Assembly: GCA_040219275.1 (NCBI GenBank)
Contig: JAVJSU010000039.1
Coordinates: 124,001 to 188,000 of the forward strand
Direction: 5' to 3'
Length of the DNA stretch: 64,000 bases
From: JAVJSU01 sp040219275
GTDB lineage: Bacteria; Chloroflexota; Anaerolineae; Aggregatilineales; Phototrophicaceae
This document shows positions 25,575-34,759 of the stretch, in pieces. The notes below the pieces were generated by a model. It searched no databases, was not told where the DNA came from, and worked only from the letters and a program-made list of their open reading frames with translations. The translations under genes were made by a program, and so were the position numbers. Position 1 is the stretch's first letter. Every line of letters starts with the position of its first letter.

Positions 25575-25617
25575 TCTTTATAAAACGGAATATTTAACGG
25601 ACATTCGGGGGTAGACC

Positions 25618-26847
25618 ATGGCAACGGAAAGTGTTGATTCCGCAGTGCCTCAAAATTCACAACCACCTTTACAACGTCTCCGAAGGTGGATACGCAAAGA
25701 CCCAATTCAGTTATTTTTATACCTTGCAGGGGGCGCGATTTTACTCCTGCTTATCTATTCCGCCGGAACAAATATTTTATCCGGTGATTTCACCTTCGAG
25801 CGTTTCCTCCGGCTACTTATTTTCGGGTTAGCTCAGGGCAGTATTTACGCCCTGATCGCACTGGGTTACACACTGGTCTATGGCATCCTAGGCATGATTA
25901 ACTTCGCGCATGGTGAGGTCTTCATGTCCGGCGCATATATCGGATTTTTCGTCATTTATCCGATGGCGGAATCTGGATTTTTAGCGTCGCAACCCCTGTT
26001 AGGACTGATTTTGACCTTATTAACTGGCATGATTGCCTCCGCAATTGTCGCCATTCTGCTTGAACGGATCGCCTATCGCCCACTGAGAAATGCGCCTCGC
26101 CTCGTACCATTGATTACGGCGATTGGTGCATCGGTCACCCTGCAACAATTATTTTTGCGCTTATTTGGTGGCTCAACCCGCACCTATCCCGACTTAAATC
26201 TCTATGTGCTCTCAGGAGTGGCAAAAGAGGAATGCACCACCTATAGCAGTGAGGGTATCCGGCTGGGATATAACATCGCCCGCCCTGTATTCGAATATGA
26301 AAAATGTCTCGGTATCGACTTGATCCGCGGGATTTACGATGTGAACGTTTTGGGTATGGAGCTTCGCCTGCGCCCACTTTATTTTATCGTCTTCTTTCTG
26401 GCGATCTTTTTTATGGCGGTGCTCTGGTTCGTCATTCAACGCACGAAAATCGGTAAAGCGATGCGTGCCGTCGCAGAAGATAAAGATACAGCCGCGCTAA
26501 TGGGCATCAATGTAGACCGCGTGATCGTCTTCACGTTCGTCACCGGGGCGTTATTGGCGGGTGCGGCGGCGGTACTCTTCGCGCTTTATAATCGGCAAGT
26601 CTCGCCCTTTATGGGATTTACACCCGGCATTAAAGCATTTACTGCGGCGGTGCTCGGCGGGATCGGCAATATTCCCGGCGCGATGTTCGGCGGCTTATTC
26701 CTCGGCACAACTGAATCTGTCGCTCCGGCATTGCTCGGCATTCCGTCGCAGTTGGAAGATGTGGTCGCTTTTGGCATGTTGGTGCTGGTGCTGATCTTCC
26801 GTCCAACCGGCATTTTCGGCGAAGTCCTCTCCAAGAAGAAAGCGTAA
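25618..26847 (+). CDS. livH: branched-chain amino-acid ABC transporter permease (LivH type)
   Basis: A 409-residue permease, longer than the usual 300. The LivH core is clear: GSIYALIALGYTLVYGILGM, INFAHGEVFMSGAYIG, and the cytoplasmic coupling segment IGKAMRAVAEDKDTAALMGI with NVDRVIVFTFVTGALL. The first 60 residues are an extra N-terminal part with one additional membrane segment, and a roughly 45-residue insertion with two Cys (ECTTYSS, YEKCLG) lies around 195-240, predicted to face outside. GGGGG-rich sequence precedes the ATG. It is five bases from livM. Confidence 0.92.
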   Translation: MATESVDSAVPQNSQPPLQRLRRWIRKDPIQLFLYLAGGAILLLLIYSAGTNILSGDFTFERFLRLLIFGLAQGSIYALIALGYTLVYGILGMINFAHGEVFMSGAYIGFFVIYPMAESGFLASQPLLGLILTLLTGMIASAIVAILLERIAYRPLRNAPRLVPLITAIGASVTLQQLFLRLFGGSTRTYPDLNLYVLSGVAKEECTTYSSEGIRLGYNIARPVFEYEKCLGIDLIRGIYDVNVLGMELRLRPLYFIVFFLAIFFMAVLWFVIQRTKIGKAMRAVAEDKDTAALMGINVDRVIVFTFVTGALLAGAAAVLFALYNRQVSPFMGFTPGIKAFTAAVLGGIGNIPGAMFGGLFLGTTESVAPALLGIPSQLEDVVAFGMLVLVLIFRPTGIFGEVLSKKKA

Positions 26848-26852
26848 CGGTC

Positions 26853-29021
26853 ATGACAGAAAACTTTCAAACCACAGTACGCTATGCCGTTTACGCGACC
26901 ATCTTGGTCATCATTCTCACGCTAACGGGCATCTTCACCGGCTTTCAATCGCGCCCTGTCATTGAAGATTTCTTGAATCTTGGCAATGTCCTGCTGATTG
27001 TCAGTTTGTTCGGGGTTGCCTTCTTCAACGCGTCCCGTCTGGAAAGCGTAACCGTTCCGCAGAAAATCGTCCATGCCACCGTGACTACCGTCATTATGGG
27101 CTTCGGGCTTTCCACGGTGATTATTTTGCAATCGAATGTGGATATGTCGTTTGTCTTCCGCAATTTGCAAGACTTGTTAGGGAGTGCGCTGGTTTTCGGT
27201 CAAACAGAACTCGCACCTGCCTTAGCACTACTCATGGCAGTCAGCGTTGTTATCGGCGTACTTGCGGCAATTCTGGTGGTCGTTCCAGCATTCCTGCGCA
27301 ATCAGCTATTTATTAGTCTAGCGATCATCACGGTGATGGGACTGCTACAGGACAGATTGATTGACATTATTGACCTGCCGGACGCATTTACCGTTATCGG
27401 CATCTTCTTAGTTGCCTACGCCGCGATTTATTTTCTCCCATTGCCGACGCTTCCTGCACGGTTGGGTGTGGGGGTGGGCATCGGACTGGCAACTGGACTC
27501 GTCCTGATTTTATTGGTGAGTTCCGCTGGATTGGAACGTGGCAGTTGGTTGCGCGGGTCTGGCAGTGTGCCGCGCATCGTCTCGCTGGCGAATGTAAATA
27601 CCATTGAAGACGTTGAAGCCCAAACCAGCACCACTGATGATAACCGGATTGCCTTCATGACCATCGTGGCAACCATCGGCATCGTGGGGTCACTCGTCGC
27701 CACATCAGAAAAGCGGATGCACAATACGGCATGGTATGTCATCACAGGGTTATTGCTCATCGGCATCCTCAACTGGCAAGATACGATGAACGTTGGCATT
27801 GCCCTGCTCAGTATATTTATCTTGATGGCGATGTTCACATTCGTGCCCATACTCAGCAAGCAAGCCAACACCCGTTTTGAAGAACTTGGCAAACCGGATG
27901 CGCCAAAATCAGCATCTCAAACGCAATCTCGTGAACAAACCTTTACGCGAATGCTCCTTTACGCCGCCTCGCTGGGCGTTTTGCTCATCACGCCCATCTT
28001 TGCCGGACAATACATTACCAGCGTGCTTGATCTTGTGATGCTTTATATCATCATGGGCATCGGTCTAAATGTGATGATCGGCTATGCGGGTTTGCTTGAT
28101 CTCGGTTATGTCGCGTCGTATGCCATCGGCGCTTATACCGCAGGCATCCTGACCACGCCGAGCGTCGTTACCATCGGTTGCGTTTCACCCGCCGCCGCAA
28201 GTTACGATTATATTGAGATGTGTCAGGGCATCCTCACCCATTGGGGTGGCACGGGTGTGCTCACATTCTGGCAAACAGTACCTCTCGCCATTTTGTTCAG
28301 CGCCATCACGGGCATGATGCTCGGTGTGCCGGTGCTCCGTCTGCGCGGGGACTATCTGGCGATTGTGACACTCGGTTTCGGTGAAATTGTTAACCGCCTC
28401 TTGCTATCGAATACCATGAAACCACTGGTCGGAGGTGCGCAGGGAATTTCCCCCATTCCAAGTCCGGTCATTGATTTGAGTGGCTTAAATCCTGACTGGG
28501 TGTACACGCTAGGCGACGCGCAGGATAATTATTATCTGTTCCTCGCCGGCGTGTTTTTCACCGCCTTTGTCGTCTACCGATTAGCCAGTTCACGGCTTGG
28601 ACGGGCATGGTTGGCAATCCGCGCTGATGAAGATGTCGCAGAAGCCATCGGCATTCACCTCGTCGGCACAAAGCTGTTAGCATTCGGCATCAGCTCCGCA
28701 TTTGCCGGTTTAGGCGGGGCAATCTTCGGCGGCTGGTTGCAGGGCATTTTCCCGAACAGCTTCACACTTTTCGTTTCAATCAACGTGTTGAGCCTCATAA
28801 TTATCGGCGGTATGGGGTCAATTCCGGGGGTGGTACTCGGCGCGTTCATCCTTATCGGTTTGCCGGAAGCCCTGCGCGAAATTCAAGATTATCGCTTGCT
28901 CGCATTTGGCAGTTTGCTGGTGGTGGCGATGTTGCTCAAACCCGACGGACTACTCCCGCCGGAGCCACCCAAACTTTCAGAAAAAGCGACCAACCAACCC
29001 ACGCAAAAGGAGGCGGCATGA
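26853..29021 (+). CDS. livM: branched-chain amino-acid ABC transporter permease (LivM type) with long N-terminal membrane extension
   Basis: A 722-residue protein, about twice normal LivM length. The last 350 residues are a standard LivM: LGLNVMIGYAGLLDLGYVAS-like region (IMGIGLNVMIGYAGLLDLGY), LRLRGDYLAIVTLGFGEIVN, and SRLGRAWLAIRADEDVAEAI, the coupling helix. The first 365 residues carry about ten further membrane segments that match no importer domain I know, joined by a short hydrophilic linker (KPDAPKSASQTQSREQ). The gene overlaps livG by four bases. The extension may be a fused membrane module with its own role or an ancient duplication; it is not needed for transport in ordinary LivM proteins. 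Confidence 0.92.
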   Translation: MTENFQTTVRYAVYATILVIILTLTGIFTGFQSRPVIEDFLNLGNVLLIVSLFGVAFFNASRLESVTVPQKIVHATVTTVIMGFGLSTVIILQSNVDMSFVFRNLQDLLGSALVFGQTELAPALALLMAVSVVIGVLAAILVVVPAFLRNQLFISLAIITVMGLLQDRLIDIIDLPDAFTVIGIFLVAYAAIYFLPLPTLPARLGVGVGIGLATGLVLILLVSSAGLERGSWLRGSGSVPRIVSLANVNTIEDVEAQTSTTDDNRIAFMTIVATIGIVGSLVATSEKRMHNTAWYVITGLLLIGILNWQDTMNVGIALLSIFILMAMFTFVPILSKQANTRFEELGKPDAPKSASQTQSREQTFTRMLLYAASLGVLLITPIFAGQYITSVLDLVMLYIIMGIGLNVMIGYAGLLDLGYVASYAIGAYTAGILTTPSVVTIGCVSPAAASYDYIEMCQGILTHWGGTGVLTFWQTVPLAILFSAITGMMLGVPVLRLRGDYLAIVTLGFGEIVNRLLLSNTMKPLVGGAQGISPIPSPVIDLSGLNPDWVYTLGDAQDNYYLFLAGVFFTAFVVYRLASSRLGRAWLAIRADEDVAEAIGIHLVGTKLLAFGISSAFAGLGGAIFGGWLQGIFPNSFTLFVSINVLSLIIIGGMGSIPGVVLGAFILIGLPEALREIQDYRLLAFGSLLVVAMLLKPDGLLPPEPPKLSEKATNQPTQKEAA

Positions 29022-29842
29022 GCGAATCCCTGCTGAATGTACAGGCAATCACGAAACGCTTCGGCGGTCTGACGGCGGTCAACAGCGTGTCGTTGCAAAT
29101 CCCACAACAATCCATCGTTAGCCTGATTGGTCCAAATGGCGCGGGCAAGACAACTTTCTTTAATTGCGTGACTGGCTTCTATGTGCCGGAAGAAGGCGAA
29201 ATCCTCTTCGACGGCAAACCGATCCGGGGCTTACGTCCAGATCAAATTGCCAGACGAGGAATCACTCGCACCTATCAAAACATCCGACTGTTCAACAACC
29301 TGACCGTTTTACAAAACATCATGGTCGGGATGCACAGCAAAATGAAATCCGGCATTATTTCTTCAATTTTCGCCCTGCCGTGGATGCGCCGTGAAGAACA
29401 GGAAACACTCGACAGCGCGATGGAATTGGTCGAATTCGTCGGCTTAAGTGGCATGGGTGACCTGATGGCAACCAACCTTGCTTACGGTTTTCAGCGCCGG
29501 CTGGAAATTGCCCGCGCACTGGCACTTCAGCCCAAGTTATTACTTCTGGATGAACCGACCGCAGGCATGAACCCGATGGAAACCGAGGAGATGATGCACT
29601 TCATTCGTCGCCTGCGGGATGAACGCGGATTAACCATTTTCTTAATCGAACATGATGTTAAGCTCGTTATGAACGTCTCCGATGCTGTGCATGTGATGGA
29701 TTACGGCAGGAAAATCGCCGAAGGCACGCCGTCAGAAGTCCAGAAAAACCCGAAAGTCATCGAAGCCTATCTCGGTACAGCGGCAACAGATGATAAAGAT
29801 ATGGCTCAATCTGATGAGCAAACCGATGGAGTGGAGGCATAA
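29018..29842 (+). CDS. livG: branched-chain amino-acid ABC transporter ATPase (LivG type)
   Basis: A 274-residue ATPase. Walker A GPNGAGKTT (38-46), the LivG-specific TRTYQNIRLFNNLTVLQNIM segment, signature region LAYGFQRRLEIARAL (in place of LSGGQ, as usual in LivG), Walker B KLLLLDEPTAGMNP and H-loop FLIEHDVKLV. The ATG overlaps the livM stop (ATGA) and livF begins two bases after its own stop, so all are co-translated. Confidence 0.95.
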   Translation: MSESLLNVQAITKRFGGLTAVNSVSLQIPQQSIVSLIGPNGAGKTTFFNCVTGFYVPEEGEILFDGKPIRGLRPDQIARRGITRTYQNIRLFNNLTVLQNIMVGMHSKMKSGIISSIFALPWMRREEQETLDSAMELVEFVGLSGMGDLMATNLAYGFQRRLEIARALALQPKLLLLDEPTAGMNPMETEEMMHFIRRLRDERGLTIFLIEHDVKLVMNVSDAVHVMDYGRKIAEGTPSEVQKNPKVIEAYLGTAATDDKDMAQSDEQTDGVEA

Positions 29843-29844
29843 GC

Positions 29845-30558
29845 ATGAGTCTGCTAGAAGTACACGAAATTCACGCCTATTACGGCAAAATTCATGCGTT
29901 AAAGGGCATTTCACTCACGGTAGATGAAGGTGAAATCGTCACCTTGATCGGTAGCAATGGCGCAGGAAAGTCCACCACGCTCAACGCAATTTGCGGTATC
30001 GTGCCGGCAAGTGAAGGCAGTATTGTGTTAAGTGGCGAAGACATCACCCGCCTACCCGCCCATCAAATTGTCACCCGCGGGGTTGTGCAATCCCCGGAAG
30101 GGCGCAAAATCTTCACACGTTTGTCCGTACGTGAAAATCTGGAAATGGGTGCATACATTCGCAACGATGCGAGCAATATCGCCAAAGATATGCAGGATGT
30201 TTATGCACGGTTTCCCCGTTTATTAGAACGCAAAAATCAACTTGCCGGAACACTTTCGGGCGGCGAACAACAAATGTTGGCGATGGGACGCGCGTTAATG
30301 TCCCGTCCGCGCATTCTGCTTCTGGATGAACCCTCGATGGGGCTGGCACCCTTGCTCGTCAAGCAAATTTTTGATGTGATTGAATATTTGAACAGAGAAA
30401 GCGGCACAACGATCTTACTCGTGGAGCAAAATGCGGCGATGGCACTGGCAATCGCCCATCGCGGTTACGTGCTACAGACTGGATATATTACCCATAGTGG
30501 TTCAGCCGCTGATCTCCAAAATGACGCAACAGTTGTCGAGTCTTATTTAGGCAGTTAG
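29845..30558 (+). CDS. livF: branched-chain amino-acid ABC transporter ATPase (LivF type)
   Basis: A 237-residue ATPase, the second of the LivG/LivF pair that hydrolyses ATP for uptake. Walker A GSNGAGKST (about 36-44), the LivF-specific VQSPEGRKIFTRLSVRENLE, signature LSGGEQQMLAMGRALM, Walker B RILLLDEPSMGLAPLLV and H-loop region LLVEQNAAMAL (Gln/Asn in place of His, normal for LivF). It is the last gene of the operon. Confidence 0.95.
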   Translation: MSLLEVHEIHAYYGKIHALKGISLTVDEGEIVTLIGSNGAGKSTTLNAICGIVPASEGSIVLSGEDITRLPAHQIVTRGVVQSPEGRKIFTRLSVRENLEMGAYIRNDASNIAKDMQDVYARFPRLLERKNQLAGTLSGGEQQMLAMGRALMSRPRILLLDEPSMGLAPLLVKQIFDVIEYLNRESGTTILLVEQNAAMALAIAHRGYVLQTGYITHSGSAADLQNDATVVESYLGS

Positions 30559-30599
30559 CACATATGAAAACAATCGATTGCCGTAACTTTTGGTTACAA

Positions 30600-30616
30600 T
30601 TATGCAATCTGCATAA
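30600..30616. promoter_or_regulatory. perfect palindrome upstream of a peptide binding-protein gene
   Basis: TTATGCAATCTGCATAA is a 7-3-7 perfect palindrome 98 bp before the binding-protein start at 30714. A second short dyad, GTAAC/GTTAC, lies next to it at 30583-30597. The pair of dyads in this 155-bp gap is a plausible operator region. Confidence 0.5.
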
Positions 30617-30713
30617 CGATTCAGCAATCTTTTGTTGCTCAAATGAAATTTGCTTTACGTCAATTTCTCGGTATTATCTGTTACCATCTAACCATTTTGC
30701 AGGAGGAAATAGC

Positions 30714-32357
30714 ATGAAATCAAAACGCTCCACTTTATTGATTTTAGCGGCTCTCGCCATGGTGTTGGGGTTTGTACTTCCCGCCACCGCGCAAGACACC
30801 AAAGCCGTGACTATTGTGTACGATCAGGAGTTTGATAACCTGAACCCCCTTTACACAAATATGTTCTTTGTTGCAATCACGCGTGATCTTTATCTTGCGC
30901 CTGCATGGAACTTTGATCAGGATTTGAACCCGAATCCGGTACTCGTGACCGAAATCCCCAGTGCATCAAATGGCGGTATTAGCGAAGATGGCTCAACCAT
31001 CACCCTCGCCCTCCGCGATGACATTGTCTGGTCAGACGGTACGCCGATCACGTCCGCAGATTTCCTCTTCACATATGACATGGTGATGGAGCCTGCGAAC
31101 CTCGTCAACAGCACCTATCCATATGATCTCATCGACAGCATTGAAACACCGGACGCGACCACCGTCGTCGTTAACTTTAGTGAACCCTTTGCACCGTGGC
31201 TAGCGACCCTGTTCACCTTTGTCATTCCAGAACACGTACTGGCTCCTGTATTTGAAGCTGAAGGTACACTGGAAAATGCAGATTGGAACCGCGCACCAAC
31301 AGTTGGCTCAGGTCCGTTTGTCTTTAGCCAATGGGAAGTCGGCAGTTTCGCCCGCTTTGATCGCAACGAAAATTACTTCGACGGATCGGCGACACTCGAT
31401 GCAGTATTGATCCGCTTTGTACCGGATAGCGAAACTCTGCTGGCAACCCTGCTCAATGGTGAAGCCGATCTCGCCACCTTCATCTCCTATTCCGATGTTC
31501 CGGCACTCGAAGGCGCGGGTTTCACACCGCAAATCGTCAATTCCGGTTATAACGAACAATGGTTGCTCAATATGCGTGAAGGTCTCGGTCATCCGGCGCT
31601 TCAGGATGTGCGCGTCCGTGAGGCACTCGTCCGCGGCTTTGATCGTTTCGCCATCACCAACGACCTGCTGAACGGTCTGACCTACCCCGCCTCTGGCTTC
31701 TGGGAAGGCTCACCGTATGACAACCCCGATATCGAAGCCCCGGAATACGATCCAGAACGTGCCGCCGCATTGCTGGACGAAGCAGGCTGGGTTGATAGCG
31801 ACGGCGATGGCATCCGCGATCAAGAAATTGACGGCGAAATTGTCCCGCTCATCCTGACCTACATCACCAACACCCGCCAGATTCGCGTGGATGTTCAGGC
31901 AGTGGTGCAACAAGCCTATGCTGATCTTGGCATCGGTGTCGAACTCGTCAATTATCCGTCAGATCAGTTCTTCAATGCCTATGCTCAGGGTGGTCCTACC
32001 GCGATCGGCGATTTTGACATCTCTGAATACTCCACCAATAGCGCCTTCCCTGATCCAGACACTCCAGTATTCTTCTGCGATTCCGTCCCATCAGACGAAA
32101 ATCCTGAAGGCGATAACTATCGTGGTTACTGCAATGAAGAAGTTGATGCGCTGTTCCAGGAACAAGCACGCACCACCGACACTGCCGCACGTATCGAACT
32201 CTTCCATGAAATTGACCGTATCCTGAACGAAGAATATGTCTGGATTGGTATCTGGTATGATCCCGATCTGTGGGTCGTTGCTGGTAGCTTAGAAGGCACT
32301 GCCGTCAATGGCGCAACCCCGATGTGGAACGCCGTGGAATGGGATGTTACGGAATAA
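30714..32357 (+). CDS. ABC transporter substrate-binding protein, family 5 (peptide type)
   Basis: A 547-residue SBP_bac_5 protein. AGGAGG seven bases before the ATG and a signal peptide right after it (MKSKRSTLLILAALAMVLGF) fix the start at 30714; the longer frame upstream has no support. Cleavage is predicted TA/QDTKA with no lipobox. Family motifs: ITLALRDDIVWSDGTPITSA, then DFLFTYDMV, and LQDVRVREALVRGFDRFAI. It is followed by two permease genes but no ATPases, so uptake must use ATPases encoded elsewhere. The sequence is only modestly related to the family 5 protein at 6515-8341, suggesting a different ligand. Confidence 0.93.
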   Translation: MKSKRSTLLILAALAMVLGFVLPATAQDTKAVTIVYDQEFDNLNPLYTNMFFVAITRDLYLAPAWNFDQDLNPNPVLVTEIPSASNGGISEDGSTITLALRDDIVWSDGTPITSADFLFTYDMVMEPANLVNSTYPYDLIDSIETPDATTVVVNFSEPFAPWLATLFTFVIPEHVLAPVFEAEGTLENADWNRAPTVGSGPFVFSQWEVGSFARFDRNENYFDGSATLDAVLIRFVPDSETLLATLLNGEADLATFISYSDVPALEGAGFTPQIVNSGYNEQWLLNMREGLGHPALQDVRVREALVRGFDRFAITNDLLNGLTYPASGFWEGSPYDNPDIEAPEYDPERAAALLDEAGWVDSDGDGIRDQEIDGEIVPLILTYITNTRQIRVDVQAVVQQAYADLGIGVELVNYPSDQFFNAYAQGGPTAIGDFDISEYSTNSAFPDPDTPVFFCDSVPSDENPEGDNYRGYCNEEVDALFQEQARTTDTAARIELFHEIDRILNEEYVWIGIWYDPDLWVVAGSLEGTAVNGATPMWNAVEWDVTE

Positions 32358-32402
32358 TACCCCGTAACTGACGAAACCCTCATAAATAGTTAGTACGAAA
32401 CG

Positions 32403-32428
32403 TCAGGGCGGGGTCATCCTCGCCCTGA
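32403..32428 (+). terminator. hairpin between binding-protein and permease genes
   Basis: TCAGGGCG (32403-32410) and CGCCCTGA (32421-32428) form a perfect 8-bp GC-rich stem with a 10-nt loop, 46 bp past the binding-protein stop and 92 bp before the permease. It is the same arrangement seen in the two amino-acid importer operons of this window. A weak T-run means partial termination or message protection is more likely than full stop. Confidence 0.5.
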
Positions 32429-32519
32429 TTCGGCTATGCGCTCCTCCGAACCATGCCCATAGCCACGCAATCAGTATGCTGTCAGTCCATTATTGTTTGT
32501 TATAGGAGAGCGCCAAACC

Positions 32520-33551
32520 ATGACGCAGTATATTCTCAGGAGGCTACTCCAGTCGATCCCGCTGGTATTTTTCGTCAGCCTGATTCTATTCATCCTTATG
32601 AATTCCGCAGGCGACCCATTAGCAACAATGGGCGGGCGTATACCTCCCCGCGCAGAAGACCGCCAGCGATTACGTCGCCAACTCGGTTTAGATCAACCCA
32701 TCTTAACGCAATATCTATATTGGCTGGTTGGCAATGATTGGGTGATGCTTGATCTCGATGGGGATGGCGAAGGCGAAACTGAAGGCACCCGCAAGGGCGT
32801 AATTCGTGGTGATTTCGGCACATCGGTCGTCACGCGCCAGCCCGCGATGGAAGTCATCTCTTCACGCATTGAAAACACGATGATTCTCATGCTCACAGCG
32901 GAAGGATTGGCAATCATTATTGCGCTCGCAATTGGCATTTACTCCGCCATGAGGCAATATTCAGCGATAGACAATCTACTCACGTCATTCTCCTTTATCA
33001 CCTTTTCCGTGCCAATTTTCTTGCTTGGATTGATTTTAATTTACGTATTTGCGGTGCAATTTAAGGCATGGGGATTACCTCATTTCCCAACATCGGGCAT
33101 GTATGATCCACTCGTCGGGAAAACTTTTCAACAAGTTTCAATCCACATGGTGTTACCCGTTACGACAATCGCCTTAATCAGCATCGCCGGTTATAGCCGT
33201 TTTATCCGTTCCACCATGCTAGAAGTCATCAATTCTGATTATATTCGCACCGCCCGCTCCAAAGGCATTTCTGAACGCCGGATTCTCTATCTTCATGCCT
33301 TCAAGAATGCGTCTTTACCGCTCGTCACTTTGATCGGGTTGAATTTACCGGGATTAATCGCCGGGGCGGTAGTAACGGAAACAATCTTCGCATGGCCCGG
33401 CATGGGACGTTTATTTATTGACCATCTCCTCCGCTCGGATGTAGCAGTGATTATGGGATTGCTCATGATTATCACCGTCGCCGTTATCCTCTCTCAATTG
33501 ATGACCGACATCGTCTATACGTGGCTAGACCCGCGTATCCGCTATAGTTAA
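32520..33551 (+). CDS. peptide-type ABC transporter permease (DppB/OppB)
   Basis: A 343-residue permease. It starts MTQYILRRLLQSIPLVFFVS, with AGGAGAG nine bases before the ATG at 32520. The DppB hallmark region FVSLILFILMNSAGDP and the coupling motif RSTMLEVINSDYIRTARSKG followed by ISERRILYLHAFKNA are clear. About 60 residues (for example DLDGDGEGETEGTRKG) form an insertion between the first membrane segment and the conserved part, acidic and lying outside the membrane. It pairs with the DppC-type permease 15 bp downstream. Confidence 0.93.
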   Translation: MTQYILRRLLQSIPLVFFVSLILFILMNSAGDPLATMGGRIPPRAEDRQRLRRQLGLDQPILTQYLYWLVGNDWVMLDLDGDGEGETEGTRKGVIRGDFGTSVVTRQPAMEVISSRIENTMILMLTAEGLAIIIALAIGIYSAMRQYSAIDNLLTSFSFITFSVPIFLLGLILIYVFAVQFKAWGLPHFPTSGMYDPLVGKTFQQVSIHMVLPVTTIALISIAGYSRFIRSTMLEVINSDYIRTARSKGISERRILYLHAFKNASLPLVTLIGLNLPGLIAGAVVTETIFAWPGMGRLFIDHLLRSDVAVIMGLLMIITVAVILSQLMTDIVYTWLDPRIRYS

Positions 33552-33566
33552 CTGGAGCAGAAGACA

Positions 33567-34520
33567 ATGGCATCTACCACTGCAAATCCAATCCAACTCT
33601 CTGCCAAATCGAATGAACTGCCCAAATCGCAGGGATTACTAGCAAGATCAACCCGCCGATTTTTTAAGCACCGGATGGCGGTTACTGGAACGTCAATTTT
33701 GGTAGCGATTATTTTATTTGTGAGCCTGGGAACGGTCTTTTTCAGCGAAGCCGATGCAAATTTCAACGATACCAGCCGACGCTTATTGCCAATTTCTTCA
33801 GAGCATCCATTTGGAACAGACACCATCGGACGCGATATTCTTGCCCGTAGCATCTATGGGGGTCAAATTTCGTTGCTGATTGGCATTACCGCCGTCACGA
33901 TGATGGTCGGTGTAGGCACGTTTGTCGGGGTTTTGTCCGGCTACTATGGCGGCATCTGGGATGCTGTTCTAGGACGCATCATTGAGGCAATGCTTTCTAT
34001 TCCGCAACTCCTCTTATTGTTGGTCATGGCACGCTTCTTCGCGGGCAAAATCCCACAACAGGAACTTTTCGGCAGGTCGTTTAGCGGGAGCGTCATTGTC
34101 ATCATATTGATTATCGGCTTAACGAGTTGGATGCAATTGGCGCGTATTGTACGTTCTAATGTGCTGTCTTTGCGCGAATCCGAATTCGTATCTGCGGCGA
34201 AAGCACTCGGCGCATCAGACCGCAGAATTATCATGTCACACATTCTGCCGAACACACTTGCACCGGTCATCGTTGCGGCAACACTGGGCATCGCCGGAGC
34301 AATTTTAGCCGAAGCCTATATCAGCTTTCTCGGTTTAGGGGTGCAACCTCCTACCGCCACATGGGGCAATATGTTGGAAGGCGCGAAACAGTACATTGGT
34401 GAAGCGCCGTGGTTATGGATTTTTCCGGGCTTACTGATCGTCTTATCTGTAATCAGCATCAACTTCGTGGGGGATGGTCTTCGTGATGCGCTCGACCCGC
34501 GTTCGGATAGTAAGGTTTAG
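33567..34520 (+). CDS. peptide-type ABC transporter permease (DppC/OppC)
   Basis: A 317-residue permease with the N-terminal OppC_N segment (FFKHRMAVTGTSILVAIILF), the family motif HPFGTDTIGRDILARSIYGG, and the coupling loop LSLRESEFVSAAKALGASDR. About six membrane segments. Together with the DppB-type permease it makes the membrane channel. The operon ends here at a hairpin; the DppD/DppF ATPases one would expect are missing, and the genes that follow are of the TCA cycle. Confidence 0.93.
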   Translation: MASTTANPIQLSAKSNELPKSQGLLARSTRRFFKHRMAVTGTSILVAIILFVSLGTVFFSEADANFNDTSRRLLPISSEHPFGTDTIGRDILARSIYGGQISLLIGITAVTMMVGVGTFVGVLSGYYGGIWDAVLGRIIEAMLSIPQLLLLLVMARFFAGKIPQQELFGRSFSGSVIVIILIIGLTSWMQLARIVRSNVLSLRESEFVSAAKALGASDRRIIMSHILPNTLAPVIVAATLGIAGAILAEAYISFLGLGVQPPTATWGNMLEGAKQYIGEAPWLWIFPGLLIVLSVISINFVGDGLRDALDPRSDSKV

Positions 34521-34544
34521 ATTCAGCAAATGATGTCTGCATAA

Positions 34545-34581
34545 ATCAGGAAGATCGTCACCTTTGGCGGTCTTTCTTGAT
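34545..34581 (+). terminator. terminator after the peptide-type permease genes
   Basis: ATCAGGAAGATCG (34545-34557) pairs imperfectly with CGGTCTTTCTTGAT (34568-34581), a stem of about 13 bp with a few wobble or bulged positions, then TATTT. It lies 25 bp beyond the DppC-type stop. Confidence 0.6.
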
Positions 34582-34759
34582 TATTTGCGCTTCCTCATCA
34601 CGAAAAACCTGATAAGCGTGTGATTGACCTCAATCATTAAGTTTTGATGAATCTGCTAAATTACTGGTGAGTAATTCAGCCGATTGCTATACATATTTGC
34701 TCCCTTGTGTAATAATCAAGAGAGAAATCGAAACTAAACTTATACGTTGGGCAGAGAAA

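Noticed and set aside
30564..30713. Fifty-residue upstream extension of the peptide binding protein
   Set aside because: The AGGAGG site and the signal peptide both place the start at 30714; the extension would bury the signal peptide.
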